64,000 nucleotides of DNA from NCBI GenBank assembly GCA_003415625.1, contig PYIU01000002.1, positions 1,116,001-1,180,000 of the forward strand. The letters are read 5' to 3'. Shown piece by piece: positions 34,700-47,000 of this stretch. Numbering within the stretch: the first letter of the stretch is position 1; each line of letters opens with the position of its first letter. A program made the translations under genes and the position numbers. The DNA comes from Aquanectria penicillioides. Taxonomy: Eukaryota > Ascomycota > Sordariomycetes > Hypocreales > Nectriaceae. The notes under the pieces were generated by a model. That model did no database searches. It was not told the origin of the DNA and saw only the letters and a program-made list of their open reading frames with translations.

Positions 34700-37453
34700 A
34701 TGGCCAGTTCGCGGAGGAGTCCGAGGATGAGAACTCTTGGGAATTTCTTGGATGCTAGATCCTCCCATCTTCCGCCCATGAAGCGATGGGATGGTGCTGC
34801 GAGGACCTGTGCCGATTGGGACCACCTGCGTCGAGTAAGTTTGCGTTGCATGCGCCTCATCCCCTCTTACAACAAAGATCAACTTTGGTTCTAACTATGA
34901 CCTCATATAGGACCGAGAGCTCTGGTTCCGAAACGGGAATTGTCTGGTTCACCTCTATAGGAAAGGCGAATCGAAAAAAGGCCCATCCTTTAAGGTTCCT
35001 TTCTCAGCCCTCCTCGACGCAAAATGCTATCCGTTGATCGAACGCTTCATTGCCTGGGATGGCATGCAGATCCCAGACATGCGCGAACTAACGAGATGGA
35101 ACCGTAAAAACCCCTCCGGGAGAGTCGAGCTATACATACCCGCGCCACCGATGGCCGACAAACTGCAGGCGTTTCAGTACCATATTGCAACTCGAAATCT
35201 TTTTGCCTGGGTGTTCCGAAGATCAATGGTTGGGAAGAGTCTGGGTAGCGCCGTCGTCGCGCTTTTGCATAGCATGCACGAATTCCGGTCCGATGTTGAC
35301 GACAACGTTGCCGACATGATGGCTTATTTTGATGAGGAGGGATACTTGGACATGGCAAATCAACCTAACCATGCATCGGCGATGCTTTTCCTTGCGGAGC
35401 TTTTCCAGATGGAAGATCTCTACACTAGGGCGTTTGCTCATTGTGTTGGAATGAGTGAGCACTTGTTGGACAGCTCCGAGTACCAGGTAATTTTCCCCTG
35501 TTATGAGACGCAAAGAAAAAAAAAAGAGGAAAAAAGCAACGCGCTGACATGATGCAGTTCATAACTCTTGAGTCTCGCAAGCTCATTCGACGGGCTCGTG
35601 TGGAGATGGAGACCAGACTCAGCCAGTGCTCTCGCATGCTCAAGACATTCCTCGATAAAGAGCTCTCAGAGGCGCACCTGAGCGTTTCAGAAGGTGCTCG
35701 CGCTCATCTTGAGAGATTCCGCAGTTTCCTCCTATCGTTTTACACAACGAAACTAGGATATTACCCTCCCTTCCTTTCCGACACTAGATACGACTTCTTT
35801 GATGCCAACATCCTCAGGACTATGCGTGAGGATTTTGAGGCATTGTACGACCTCCTCGTCGATGATCAGTACACGTCATCTCAGACAATGCCTTCAACTG
35901 CGCACGGCGGCATCTGCACTATCCAACTTGTCCACCACTTTGACATGCGCCATGATTACACGACTCTCCAGCATCCTCTTCCGCTCATTCCACAGCTTTC
36001 CAGTTCATCCCGTCGAATGTCTTGGCTACCGACCCGTGATAGATTGCGTGACCGCCGGGTTGCGACTCACGCGGCGCTAATTAAGGCGTCCAACATCATG
36101 AAGCCTGGAGTTGCTCAGAACGCCCTTGTGAGGGCGTACAGGAAGTTCGAAGAACAGTCACTTATCTCGCGCAACAAGGCCGACAAGCTGGAGAAGGTAT
36201 CCATGGTGGATGCACGCAAAGTGCGGTGGATCCTAGTTTACGCCGTCTACCAGGTCCTTCGCAGCGCCACTGACGTCCCCCTGGAGCTCGAACAAGACGT
36301 TGAGGAAGCTAGCTACAGCCTTTCTGTATCGACTAAGAGGATTCCGCCTTGGAAGAAGACACGCGAGATGGAGCGCATTCTGCGGCGACAGACGGAACTG
36401 TTCACTAGCAGTCCCGATTTGACCTCCCAGGATGATTTTGCACTGGACGAGTCGATTGGTAAGATCGAGATTAAGCCAGACATCGATTACTTTGCTCTTA
36501 CTCACAGAGAGACTGTAATGGAGAGACGAAACACCATCATGGTGTTCCCCGAATCCCGGTCTTCTCTTCCTTCGCGATCAAACTCACTGTCACGAGCAAT
36601 AAGTCGCTCATCTACGATACGACGCTCCATGCGCATGTTCAAGCCGGCACCTTCAACGCCGCCACGAACTGCGCCTTCACAGTCTCGACCAGCATATCAC
36701 GAAATTGTCGTACATGGGTATGGCAATGGGACCAATGACGTGAACTTTGATATTGACGGGTCATGTATCGATACGACTACCTGGCGTGACCGGAGTTTCT
36801 CGGCGTCATCGAAGCCTGATGACCGCGGAGGCTCGACGCCAGAGAGCCTGGAAAGCAACGATGACACGCTGGAGTCACACTCGACCGCCACAACCCCTGA
36901 ACCGACAGCATTTTATGCGGAGACCCCTACGCCGGAGTTAGAGAAGAGGAAGTCTCGACGTCAAAAGCGCCGCGAAGTTGTGTCAATGGTTGCGCGCTCC
37001 GTCTCCGGCCGTGTCTCCAAACGCCGCCCCATGAGCGCCATCTTCTCCGACAGCCCGAAGTTCACCGACTCTTATGATGACATGGACAGCCAGCAATCGC
37101 CACCACAGCGCACAAGTTCCTTTGGCTTGAGCCATTCGCCTCTGCCTCCTCTACCTAGGTCACTCACATTTCAAAGCCTCGCGGATCTGCGGCGCAGGTC
37201 CAACATGCCGGGTCGGCACCAATCAATGCCCCCCACCAAGCTACATGACCTCGAGCGGCAGCAACAACAACAGAAACAGCACACCATGGATGATGACAAT
37301 GATAGCGAGCCATACATCATGTCTGAGGATGCTGACTGGCTGGCTATGCAGACGTTTATGGACCCTGATGCCAGCCTCGACATGCTGGAAGACCACGCCT
37401 TACCTGCATGGGAACAGTATGCCGACCTTGGAGGACTGACAGACATGAGGTGA
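34700..37453 (+). CDS. DUF8004 domain protein
   Basis: Exons 34700-34834, 34911-35486 and 35558-37453 join in phase to give 868 aa. The conserved half (about residues 28-330) reads MKRWDGAARTCADWDHLRR, GNCLVHLYRKGESKKGPSFK, ELYIPAPPMADKLQAFQYH, ATRNLFAWVFRRSMVGKSLG and RVEMETRLSQCSRML. This is the pattern of a large fungal family of unknown function now named DUF8004. The C-terminal half is disordered and Ser/Arg/Pro-rich, with several RRxS-like sites, a Q run (about 37256-37277) and an acidic end. No membrane segment or catalytic motif is visible. The first ATG shown may not be the true one, since homologues often carry a longer disordered N-terminus. Confidence 0.87.
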
Positions 37454-38248
37454 GGTAACGGTGTTCAAACCAACACCTCGTACCCAAAAAAAAAAAAAAA
37501 GAGGACGAACCAAAATCAAAACCAAGCATGACACGAAAAAGAGGAGTGGTTGGCAGAGGTGGAACAACATCGGGCTATTGATGTTGCCCGCCCGCACTTG
37601 TCTCATTCATGACCTGACCATTTTGCGATGCCTGCAGCTTTGCATTTTCACAGCTTTCTTTTTTCTTTTCCTTCTCGTTTCGCATTTCGTTCCTTTTCTG
37701 TCCGATACCCCTCCATATTTTTACTTTTACGCGACACGTCTGGACGAAAGCATCTTTTCTTCTTCTTCTTTTTTTTTTTTTACCATGTTCAAAAGCGGAA
37801 AATAATTCTCGTCTTTATTCACTACATCTGTTAGAAGAGAGGGAGCAACAAAAAAGGAGAACCGAGGCATGAACAAAGACCACAGAAACAGTATACTTTG
37901 GATATCAATACATGAGTCCCAAACCCATTTCCCAGTCCGACTTTGAATACCGCTGTGCGACGGTGATTAAAAATCAAGTATTAAATACTTCTTGAGGAAC
38001 CATCAAGCGTGGTTGTTGTATTGTACTTGGGGTATCATTGGATAATGCACTTTGGAACGCGTGGCTCCATGCGAACTAGGACGGTTTTTTTCCTTCTTTC
38101 CTTTACACCGCATTCATGTCTCATGCCACACCACACATAGCTCATGCAACTATGCAGCCCCGTTGTCAAACGTTGAGGGTCTGGAGAGGCCCGGCCACCG
38201 TAACGCTGGCGCAGATGTCTTGCAATGTATCGTGGCGGGGGAGGCGTT
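37454..38248. other. intergenic between convergent genes
   Basis: The 3' regions of the DUF8004 gene and the membrane protein gene, with an A run at 37486-37500 and a T run at about 37768-37781. Nothing else is seen. Confidence 0.5.
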
Positions 38249-39245
38249 TTAGTTCTTGGAGGGGCCAGAGGCTTGGGCTAGGCCATCGAGGATGTTGCTC
38301 CCAAAGGACCACATCATATAGGCTGGGAGGACAATCCATGGGCCGCTAAGAGGGGAGAAGAGAAACATATGAGACCAGTGCCCTGATTGGAGAGGGGAGG
38401 GGGAGCTTACTTGGGGATAAGCCATAGCGTGATTAGGTCAAAGGCCGAGTTGTGGCCGATGTTGTCGAAGCCGCTGTAGTACTCATGTGCGACTGTAGAT
38501 AAGAGGCAAGTGGCGTTGTCAGTTTTCAATTCTCACGAGGCAGTGCGGCCAAACGACAAGGATCAATCATCTGTCACGTACAGTAAAGCACAGTCTTGCT
38601 CCAGGTCATGACGGCGGCGCTGAATCCGATGAGCACGGCCAGAGCGCCGTCCCGCCCGGAGAGGGCCTTGCGGGCGTGGCCGGAAGCCGGAGCGGCGGGA
38701 CGGGTCCAGTACACGAAGAGGTAGGCGAAGTAGACGAGAATTTCCACGGCATTGAGGGCGCTCTGGGCGCCGGTGAAGCCATGGCGATTCTCCCAGGCCA
38801 TGGGGCTGTAGACGTAGTCAACGGTGGCATACAGCGCATACGGGACCCAGAGGGGCCAGTGGAGAGACCCACCCTCGAAGGTGTACGGACGGCCGAGGAC
38901 GTAGCCTGTGTCCCAGATGACGAGGGGCAGGGAGATGGCGAGCCATAGGAGAGTCAAGCTTGACGGAGCGTGGGACCAGGGCACGACGGCTGCCGGCTTT
39001 GACGCTGAGGGACGTCCGGGGCGCTTCCTGGTGGTGGTGGCCGCGGGCGTCTTGGGGGCTGCTCGCCGGCGCGAGGTCGCTGGGGTTGCAGGCGGCGGCG
39101 GTAGTGCTGACGCTGACGCAAAAGCAGATGCAGACTTCGATGTTGGAGCTGGAGTTGGCGATGTCGATGGCGATGAATCGGTGGGGGGAGGAGTAGCTTC
39201 AGGGACGGCGCTGGCGGCGCGGGATGCTGCACGTGTGCTGACCAT
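38249..39245 (-). CDS. polytopic membrane protein, EXPERA/EBP-like pattern
   Basis: Exons 39245-38582, 38492-38411 and 38345-38249 give 280 aa. The N-terminal 85 residues are Ala/Ser/Pro/Thr-rich with basic KR clusters and probably face the cytosol. About five hydrophobic helices follow: LTLLWLAISLPLVIWDTGYV, LWVPYALYATVDYVY, ALNAVEILVYFAYLFVYW, LAVLIGFSAAVMTWSKTVLY and a final LIPNGPWIVLPAYMMW. The segment HEYYSGFDNIGHNSAFDL is well conserved in fungal relatives. Arrangement and length recall EXPERA proteins (EBP, TMEM97, sigma-2 type), but I cannot confirm the catalytic residues, so no reaction is assigned. Confidence 0.78.
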
Positions 39246-40358
39246 GGTGTATCCCGCGATGTGGCTGTTTTTCCTTTGTTTTGGTTTTTATTGGGGTTTT
39301 ATTGGGGGTTTTTTTTTTTTTTTTTTTTTTTTCAATCAACCCGTCTGTGTATTGGAGGCGTGTTGCCGCGACAGGTGTCGAGTAAATAAACAAGCAAAGC
39401 AAGCCGGAGAGTGAGCAATCACGGAGAGAAGGGGGGATGAAAGATGGAGAAACAAGGGGATGGGAGGGGTTAGGTTCGGGACAGCCAACTAGAGATAGAT
39501 AGTGAGAGAAGAGGCTGTGAGACACAGAAACACGCACACACGCGGGAGGGGTGGAAAAGCGACGAGCGTTGCTGACATGACACGAGACTCTCAAGTCGCA
39601 ACGCAGCATAAGAGGGACCACCCAGCACTTGTACGGATACCGATCCCGATTCACCAAACCAGAGCCAAGGGACAGCACAAATGCCGAATACGATCAGGTC
39701 ACATCAGCTCCACCACCACTTAGTTGCCTGTTTGGACTCGAGACCACAGCTGACGGGTCACGCTGGAGGCCTGCTGGAATAGGCACCTGCTAAGTTGGCA
39801 CCGAGGAGCACCTACGGAAAATAGCAGAGAGGCCAAATGACGTTTTCTAGTGGATGGCCGTTGCTGCAACTAACACCAGCCCGGGTGCCCCGGTTTCACT
39901 GGTGTCGGGTCCTTTTCCCTCCAGGCCCCCCTCCATTTCGTTCACCCGACGGCACAACTCTGCGATTCGGCGGTTGATTAACTTGATTTGATACGAAATG
40001 CAAAATGCGGGGTGATGGATCGGGAGCGGGGGGCGGATAGCGAGTCTCGGGCTCTCGACACCTGACTGGCTGCTGGAGGTGGTGCGCTGGGGTGGGGGGG
40101 AGCTTGGGGGAGACTTGGTGTGTCTGTGTAAGATTCGTAAATATGCCATGGGGGTCAAGACTGGCCCATCGGGTTGAAAACCGACCGCTGCGTGTGCTCT
40201 TTTCGGAATATGTGCTTGTATTCATTACCGGCAGGGAGATGAAAAACCCCCCCCAATCGTACCTGCGATCTGCTCTTGGCATGATTGTACATTGTCAGCT
40301 TACTAGGGGCTGGGTATAGACACACACATATGCGCAACCAAGCATTCAATCTATCAAA
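39246..40358. other. intergenic
   Basis: Promoter side of the membrane protein gene, with a T run of over twenty bases at about 39310-39332. No other gene is recognised. The part near 40000-40300 is the 3' region of the DUF924 gene. Confidence 0.45.
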
Positions 40359-41423
40359 TCACCCGCCAAATGTCTCTCCTCCGTCCTCGAGATACTTTTT
40401 CTCCGCCTCCGTTGCCTCTCGACCCATCGCCTGGTTACGGTGAGGATACCGTCCAAACTGATTGATAATGACCTGGTGCTTCTTCTCAAACGCCAGGTTG
40501 GACTCGGCAATGCGCTTGGCTGCCTCGACGTCCCGCTGCACAACCTCCCTTGCCTTCTTCTCCAGTGCGCTCGCATCTGGAGCGGCCTCTCCCTCTGTCA
40601 TCATGAAAACATCTTTCTCGAAGCGCTCAAACTCCTCCATTGCCTTTTTGTGTGCGGAGACGTCTTCCGAGTGCATCAGCGGCATGTAGAACCAACTGCG
40701 GTACGCAAACTGCCATCGAATCTCCGGGGCTTCGTCAGGGATGCCCTGCTCTATGGCCTTGAGCGCGATCTGCTGCGCTATGGGGTCGAAGTAGCTGAAG
40801 ACGATCTTGGACTCGGCTCCTCGATAGCAATTGCGCGGGATCTGGTCAAGCAGAATGAACAGGCTCAGCCAATCAAGCGGTCCGCTGGGCTGCGCAATAC
40901 TTAGTATCTCGTCACCAGTGGTTGCGCCTGATTGGCGGATGGCCTCCAGAATCGGCGCATAGCGTGCTCTATCACCGCATATGTGAGTATTTCCATATAT
41001 TCTCAAAGTTGGACCTGACCGAATGGCTTACACGCAAATGTCGTCTAGTTCCTTCCCGCCCATGAACCACCGCATGAGATGCGGAGGTTTGGGGATGACG
41101 AAGTCGTCATCATGCTCAAGATGCTCAAACCAGAATTGGCGAATGTCTTGAAGCACCGCCGGGGTGAGGTGACGTTCGAGAACCTGCAGGTTCTTCTGCT
41201 GAGACTCCATGACTTGCTGTGGCGTTGACCCAAATGTCGGAGACAATGTCGCAAACGCTGATGCCGGCGCCTTGGTCCCGGAGAGGGTCGACTGAGGCGA
41301 TCTTGTCGCAGAGACTGATGAAGCGGCGGGAGTGGCCAGTTGAGAGACGGCGCCCTGAGGATCTGACTCTCTAGTCAGCTCCGTAATCCACGAGATGAAA
41401 AGGACAATGAGCGAAACTAACAT
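40359..41423 (-). CDS. DUF924 family protein
   Basis: Exon 2 (40968-40359) and exon 1 (to 41032) join in phase. Starting at the ATG at 41423 gives 333 aa. The DUF924 core runs from VLQDIRQFWFEHL and MRWFMGGKELDDICV through PLDWLSLFILLDQIPRNCYR, FAYRSWFYMPLMHSEDVSAH and NQFGRYPHRNQAMGREATE to the C-terminus. Bacterial members are about 180 aa all-helical proteins of unknown function, and the fungal copies carry an extra N-terminus. The start is uncertain. The 51 bases from 41420 down to 41370 look like an in-frame intron (GTTAGT donor, CTAG end), and an upstream Arg-rich stretch (RPVVRVSGILRGTSRR) resembles a mitochondrial presequence in another frame. A TATA-like ATAAATA lies at 41604-41610 on the minus strand. 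Confidence 0.82.
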
Positions 41424-42200
41424 GATGGGCGTCGTGATGTGCCGCGGAGGATGCCTGAAACTCTCACCACGGGCCTCATTGATATAGCCCCAAAAACGAC
41501 AATGCGGGACTTGCGCCAGGATTTTCAAATGAGATGGGATCTCGATCCTTGATGAAGAGCAGAGATGGCTATGGCCCTTCCAGACTGCGCGCCTCGAGAG
41601 ACGCTATTTATCCGGCCGTGTCCATCGTGCTTCTCTATTTCGGCATTGCTAGCCCCCGAGTTCCGAAGTATATGTGGGGACGCGCCTTCGGGCTATCGCC
41701 CATGTCTTCTTTCGGCCTCCGATGTGAAGTCCGCTATGGAGTGGCTGACAAATAGTTTTCAACTTAATATCGCCGGATTTGTAAATGAGCAGCCACGTAT
41801 TATATACAATTCGATGAACCTAGGTGGGTTGTTTTCTGTTCGCAGGTTAACGATGCTTTTTATTTTTGGAGAAAACTTATCGACGGATTTAATTTTGTGT
41901 GTCCTACTTCGATTCTAGATTGTGGAATAGACGGCGAGATGCGAGCGTTCATGCATCGTCAGTATTTCAACGAAATTGGAAATTAATAAGAAAACCGTGG
42001 AACTGTACTGGAATATCAATCTATTGATGGTACCCATTATCCCATACTTAATCAAGCCAGTGCAAAACCACGAAAAGTAGTTGGCTTGCATCCTCTCCCA
42101 CCAAGGGAGTTTGTTCCGCTTGGTCCTAGGTTCTCCTTCCAATACATAACACCTCCTTTGCGATGCAATTTTGAGCCCGTGTTCTCTGCATAATTTACAA
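41424..42200. other. intergenic
   Basis: Upstream of the DUF924 gene and downstream of the carboxypeptidase-like gene, both leftward. No gene or repeat is seen. Confidence 0.45.
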
Positions 42201-44042
42201 TCAGAAAGGTGGAACATGTCCCCTGAGAGGCTCTCTGTCATCATGCAGGTTCTTAGGCAGGCTTGCAACGATTTCTGGCTCTGTGGTATGTTAGTGCCAC
42301 TTCAAAGGTGTGCTGAGGTCCAAGGGGACAAAGACAAAGGAAGACACAGAAAACAAGAAGGGAAAAAAAAAAAAAACTCACTCTGCAGGCCGATGTCGTG
42401 GCCCAACCCTTCGAACTCAAGAAAGGCGAGATCGCCTGAATTTCTGACAGTGCCAATCTGGATTACATCCTTGTCCAGAAACGTGTCGTTCTTCAAAGAG
42501 ACACCTGGCTTCATGCCTGACAACCGGGCGCGGGTGGTATTTTTGAATTGTTCCTTGAGGGGGAAGTTTAAGCTCTCGAGGATTCTTCTAAGGCCAAGGG
42601 TGCTGGCGGTCATATCTGTTCACAAGAAGTGTCAGTGACTTCTAGAGAGACAATGAGGGAGATGTCGCGCCCAACTTACCAGCGTCGCCGCCCATGACCC
42701 AGACCTTGATGTTGGACCCAGAGTTTAGAATGGTCTCGAGGTTCGGGATTGAAGATTTGATCGCTGTGGTCGAGTTAGCAGCACTCCTTTGGGACGAACT
42801 TGCGGCATGCTGGGTCGTTTCTCACCATCACCATTGTCCCAAAACTTGTTGTGGAGGAATAAGTTGTAAGGGTCGTACTTGACCGGCTTCTCGTTAACCA
42901 GGCCCTCGATGACGCCCAGTTCTTTCTGCACCTCTGTCGAGTTGAGAAACTGGGTCCTGGCGTCGTGACGCATCTCGTCGACCTCTTGGTCGATGCTGCT
43001 ATACTTTCGGGGCTTACGAACATTGTTCGGGTCGACAAAGCGGTCGAGGTTAGGCACCGGACGAACGCCACGCCCTTCGGTGAGATTGCTCCAAAGTCTT
43101 TGGTACTCTGCCATCTCCGTGGTGCAGTCCCTGGTCACGTTGCCCATCCCGCACTCTGTCCAGCGCTTCTCGTAGTTTTCGGTAAAGTCCTTCATGAGGC
43201 GGTCACGGTTCTCGCGCGTGATGATTTCCGCATAGCCATTGCTGTGAGCGAATTCGATGGCCGCCTTGTATTGGATGGTGAGGTCTAGCTGAGGGCTATC
43301 CAACACAACATAGCGCAGATCGAGAGGTCTTTTGTCCCAATCTGGCGTGAAGGTCTTGTCTCCCTTTCTCTGTTGGTTGTAGTTGTGCTGAATCTTGACA
43401 AGGTCCGCAGCAAGGGCCGATGCGATTTGGGCACCGTATCCGACGGCCCAAAACCCAAGTCGGTTTTGTCGGTACTGGGGGAACTCGTCATAGAAGTGGT
43501 AGAGGAAGCGGCGCACGTACCGAGCAGCCAACTCCCGAGATTGGACGTCGATGGTCCCTTTGCTGTAGCCAGAACGAAGCGGAATATCTAAATAGAGGAC
43601 ATGAGCCCAAGTAGAGAGGGAGAAGTAGTTGTCGGAAGGTTTCTTGTCTCCCTCCTCGAAATGGCATGGGCCCAAGCCTTGCATCATCTCGTGAGAACCC
43701 GCCTTGCCAGGGCCATCTCCAAAGTAAACGAAGAGGGGAAGCACGGGTGAAAGATACTTTGGCAACCGTCGCGTTTCGTAAAAGGAAAACCAGACACTTG
43801 ACTTCTTTTCTGACAACCGTGTTAATGCATGCACTGCAAGGTAGAAGGAGGCACTCACTTGGGGTGTTGACTTTGAGGTATCCAGAGGCCGTAGGTACCC
43901 AAGGTCGAATCTCGCAAAAATGAGTGTTGTTCATATACTGGACAAGGGGTTTGTAGACGAATTCCTTCTTGTGACTCTTCTTCGCCGCAGCGAATGGGAG
44001 GATCGCACCCAGGAAGGCGGCGGCGATCAGAGAGAGACGCAT
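42201..44042 (-). CDS. secreted S10 carboxypeptidase-like protein, catalytic Ser lost
   Basis: Five exons (44042-43859, 43809-42826, 42763-42680, 42615-42382 and 42280-42201) join in phase to give 521 aa. A signal peptide (MRLSLIAAAFLGAILPFAAA) precedes an S10-type alpha/beta-hydrolase: SVWFSFYETRR, an oxyanion region FGDGPGKAGS in place of NGGPGCSS, and W-A-V-G-Y-G-A-Q where active enzymes have G-E-S-Y-A/G-G. The nucleophile position is Gly (about residue 185, codon 43441-43439). The acid and base look kept: GGDAD (Asp418) and GLGHDIGLQKPE (His490). It should therefore be inactive as a peptidase, or act only as a binding protein. The third and fifth exons are small (84 and 80 nt); the last exon is the least certain. 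Confidence 0.85.
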
Positions 44043-47000
44043 GGCGTCTAGTGATTCTGCGACACTATCAGGGGTACGAATTACGCTGAAGAGAACCCTT
44101 GCAGGATGACTGATGTGGTAAGAAGGAGCTGATAGGTTAGAAGTCTGCGTCGGATGAACGCAAACGAAGATATATGTGTGAAGACGGCCTTGAGCGACAA
44201 ATGCTCATCAATGTGTTTGATGAACAGTCTGACGGAGACCAAACTTCGTTGTTACTAGATAAGTTCGATCCTCGTGACCCTTTGAAACTACCCATGATTA
44301 TATACGGGATAAAAAGAAGAAACTTTACAATGGATATCCGTTGCCTTTCCTGATGCGCTTCCCTTGATGAGCTGCAGTGTGTGTGTGTCTACGAGACCCG
44401 GATGGCCAGTGCAAAGCAACAATTACCAGGTACCATTGAACCTTGAGCTCTGCGTACTAGGAAAAGACAAATTTAAATATCTGGAAGGTGCTTGGAAATA
44501 GAGTTGGAATTTTGTTGAATGTGAAAATAGTAGGTATTGCAATGAAAGTCTGGCTGCGCCCCCTATTTACCAGGGCGCACATACTCAGGTCAGTGTCGTT
44601 GTACCATAGTTATATTTGCAGTTAACACAATCTCTCTCTTTTAAAAAAAAAAAAACTATCTATAGGTAAAAGGTGGCAATTTGAGAATGAATATGGCATA
44701 GCCTTTTCTTACTGTTACATGGCGAATTTTTATTCTGTGATGCAATGGATGAAAACGAGGTGGTAGAATATTCAGGACCTATTCACCATCCCTAACAATC
44801 CTCCACTGGCTCCTAGTCCATCAACGCTGAAAAAGATTTACATACTCACTATCTAGAAGGGACAGGCTATAGGATAGCACTTTTGGACAAGGTGGTTCTC
44901 ATCGGATAACTGTCAAGTAGACACACAAAGAGTCACACAGAGGAATGAATGATATTTTCCCCATTGGCCCGGGACGCTAAGATATCGGACGAGGTCCGAA
45001 ACGCCCCTTTGGCCAGGCACAAGAGCGATCTGAGCGTCAGTGCAGCAGCACTGGTCAAAGTTAAAACCCGGGGGGCCTAAAAACGGGCTTCAAGGCAGGT
45101 TCTGATGGCGGCGACGGCGGCGGCGGCGGCCGGTGGCTAGGACAAGGGGGGAAATGGACTGGCTTTTGCGGCGATCGACCACGTTTGATCTCGGCTCCCG
45201 GTTCATTGTCATGCCACAGCATTACTACCTATGTACATGCGGGCCCGATGAATGATCTTCCCTCCCCGCAGCTCACGCACAACATCGCTCCCTATCCTGT
45301 CTAGGCTGTCCATCCCTGCCGGGACACGAGTCGAGAGCTGGCGTATAAGAGCGAGCGGTTGGGAGCGGAGGGAGTCGAGAATTGAGCCGCAAGGCACACA
45401 TGGGCTGATGAGCCACTTCGTCTGCGGATGAGGCGTTGCTGGTGCAGCGGTTATCACCGTCTAGTGCCATGGTGTTGGTGCCGGCTTCAGCCCATGCTTG
45501 ACATCTTTTCTGGTGGCCTTGGCATTGGCATGTAATAATAATGTGCGTACGGGATATTTTGCGTGCGTGTGTATGGAGCACCTATGTAGTTGGCCGCGAG
45601 TCGGGTCTCCGCTGCTGACACCAGTGCCAATGGCCGGCCGGGGGGCGCGCGAGGCAGCGCGCTCGAGCATCGCCATGGATCATGGAAGTTGCTCCCACAA
45701 AACACGGCTGCGGGATGTTGATGAATCAAGACGAACTACTGCTTTGGGAGCCGTGGATGGGCGAAGCCGGAACCCACCGGCCACGTTTCAAAGCTCTGTG
45801 CTCGGGCGGAGACACAAGCGAGGGCTGAAGCAAATAGATCGACAATAGAGTTTATCACTCAGGTTTATTTCACGGTGATGGTACGGTATCTGTATTAGTT
45901 TGGTATGACTGACTACTGGGGGGAGGGGAGGCGGCCGATGGACCCGGTGAAGTGGACAAGGCAGGGAGAGAGAGGCAAGGCAAACGCTGATCTACGTCAG
46001 ATGAGCACTGTTGTACGATGAGGACGATAAGACCATTTATGAATATGGATCTGGATCAAAGATACGAGCCAGTCCCGACTTGTTGTTGGTGATTTCTGGA
46101 ACAAGCATGAGGGCTGCTAGACCAGGCCGAGACTAATAAGTCGTGACGTTACACCTGTCTGGTTCCCGTTAGCTAGCAGCAAATCTGCAGCGGCTCGCAC
46201 ACATTTGATCTCACCATGGACATGCACGCGGCGGCGGGTGTGTGTGGTTTTGGTGGCGTTCTTCAGTCAGGTCAGAGTCGGCTCCGCAGCACAACCCTGG
46301 TGGCCATAATGTCGTTGTGTTGATGGCAGAGCATGGGCGAAGAAAAGCATGGGTTTAATTTTGCTTGAGCAAGGGTCTTTCTTTTTTTTTTTTCGTCTTT
46401 TTTTTTCTTCTTCCGCTGCACGACCCTGCTGTTGTGCTTGTGCCCTTGCAGTGAATCTACCGGTACGTACATGCATCCGTAAAATGGTGGGAGAGCTCCT
46501 CTGTGGATTCCCTGGGGGAGATCGCATCGCGCCCCGTCTTCCCCGTCCTATCGAGCCCAGGCCTTGTTGGGTTCGTGGTTTGCGGTTGAGGTGCAAGGTT
46601 TTTCCTGCGTGCGTGCGTGCGCGAACTAGACATCGCCGCAATGCACCACGCAAAAACACCAACATCAATCAGCCTGCACCTCGGTACGGGAGCATCACGA
46701 CCAACGGACCGTTCGTCCCCCTGGATGAACCGATTCCGCCTCAAGGACAAGCCCCCTCCAAAAACGCGGCCCCCGTCGCGTCGATCGTCACTGAAGCTCG
46801 CGTCCAACCGTGCTGCGGAGATGGGCCGATGTCCACTGTGTCTGACTCGTGCTACAAGCCTACAACACACCCACTGCGGCTGCGGCTCTCGCATCTCCCC
46901 ACCCGTGTCCGTAGTGCTCTGAGGCTGCCTGGACGTGCGTAGATGGGCTTCATGATGCGCCCCAATTGGTGCCTTTCAGGTCCGTCCGCCGCCCATCCGT

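Noticed and set aside
34193..34882. 229-codon minus-strand frame with a Met-Pro repeat
   Set aside because: The repeat is the reverse reading of the GGCATT hexanucleotide, and the frame overlaps the first exon of the DUF8004 gene. No family features.
38249..44042. Secondary-metabolite or protease gene cluster
   Set aside because: Neighbouring genes are unrelated (polytopic membrane protein, DUF924, peptidase-like). No synthase, tailoring enzyme set, transporter or regulator is present.
46349..46942. 197-codon plus-strand frame
   Set aside because: Starts in a T run coding poly-Phe and is otherwise low complexity. No homology features.
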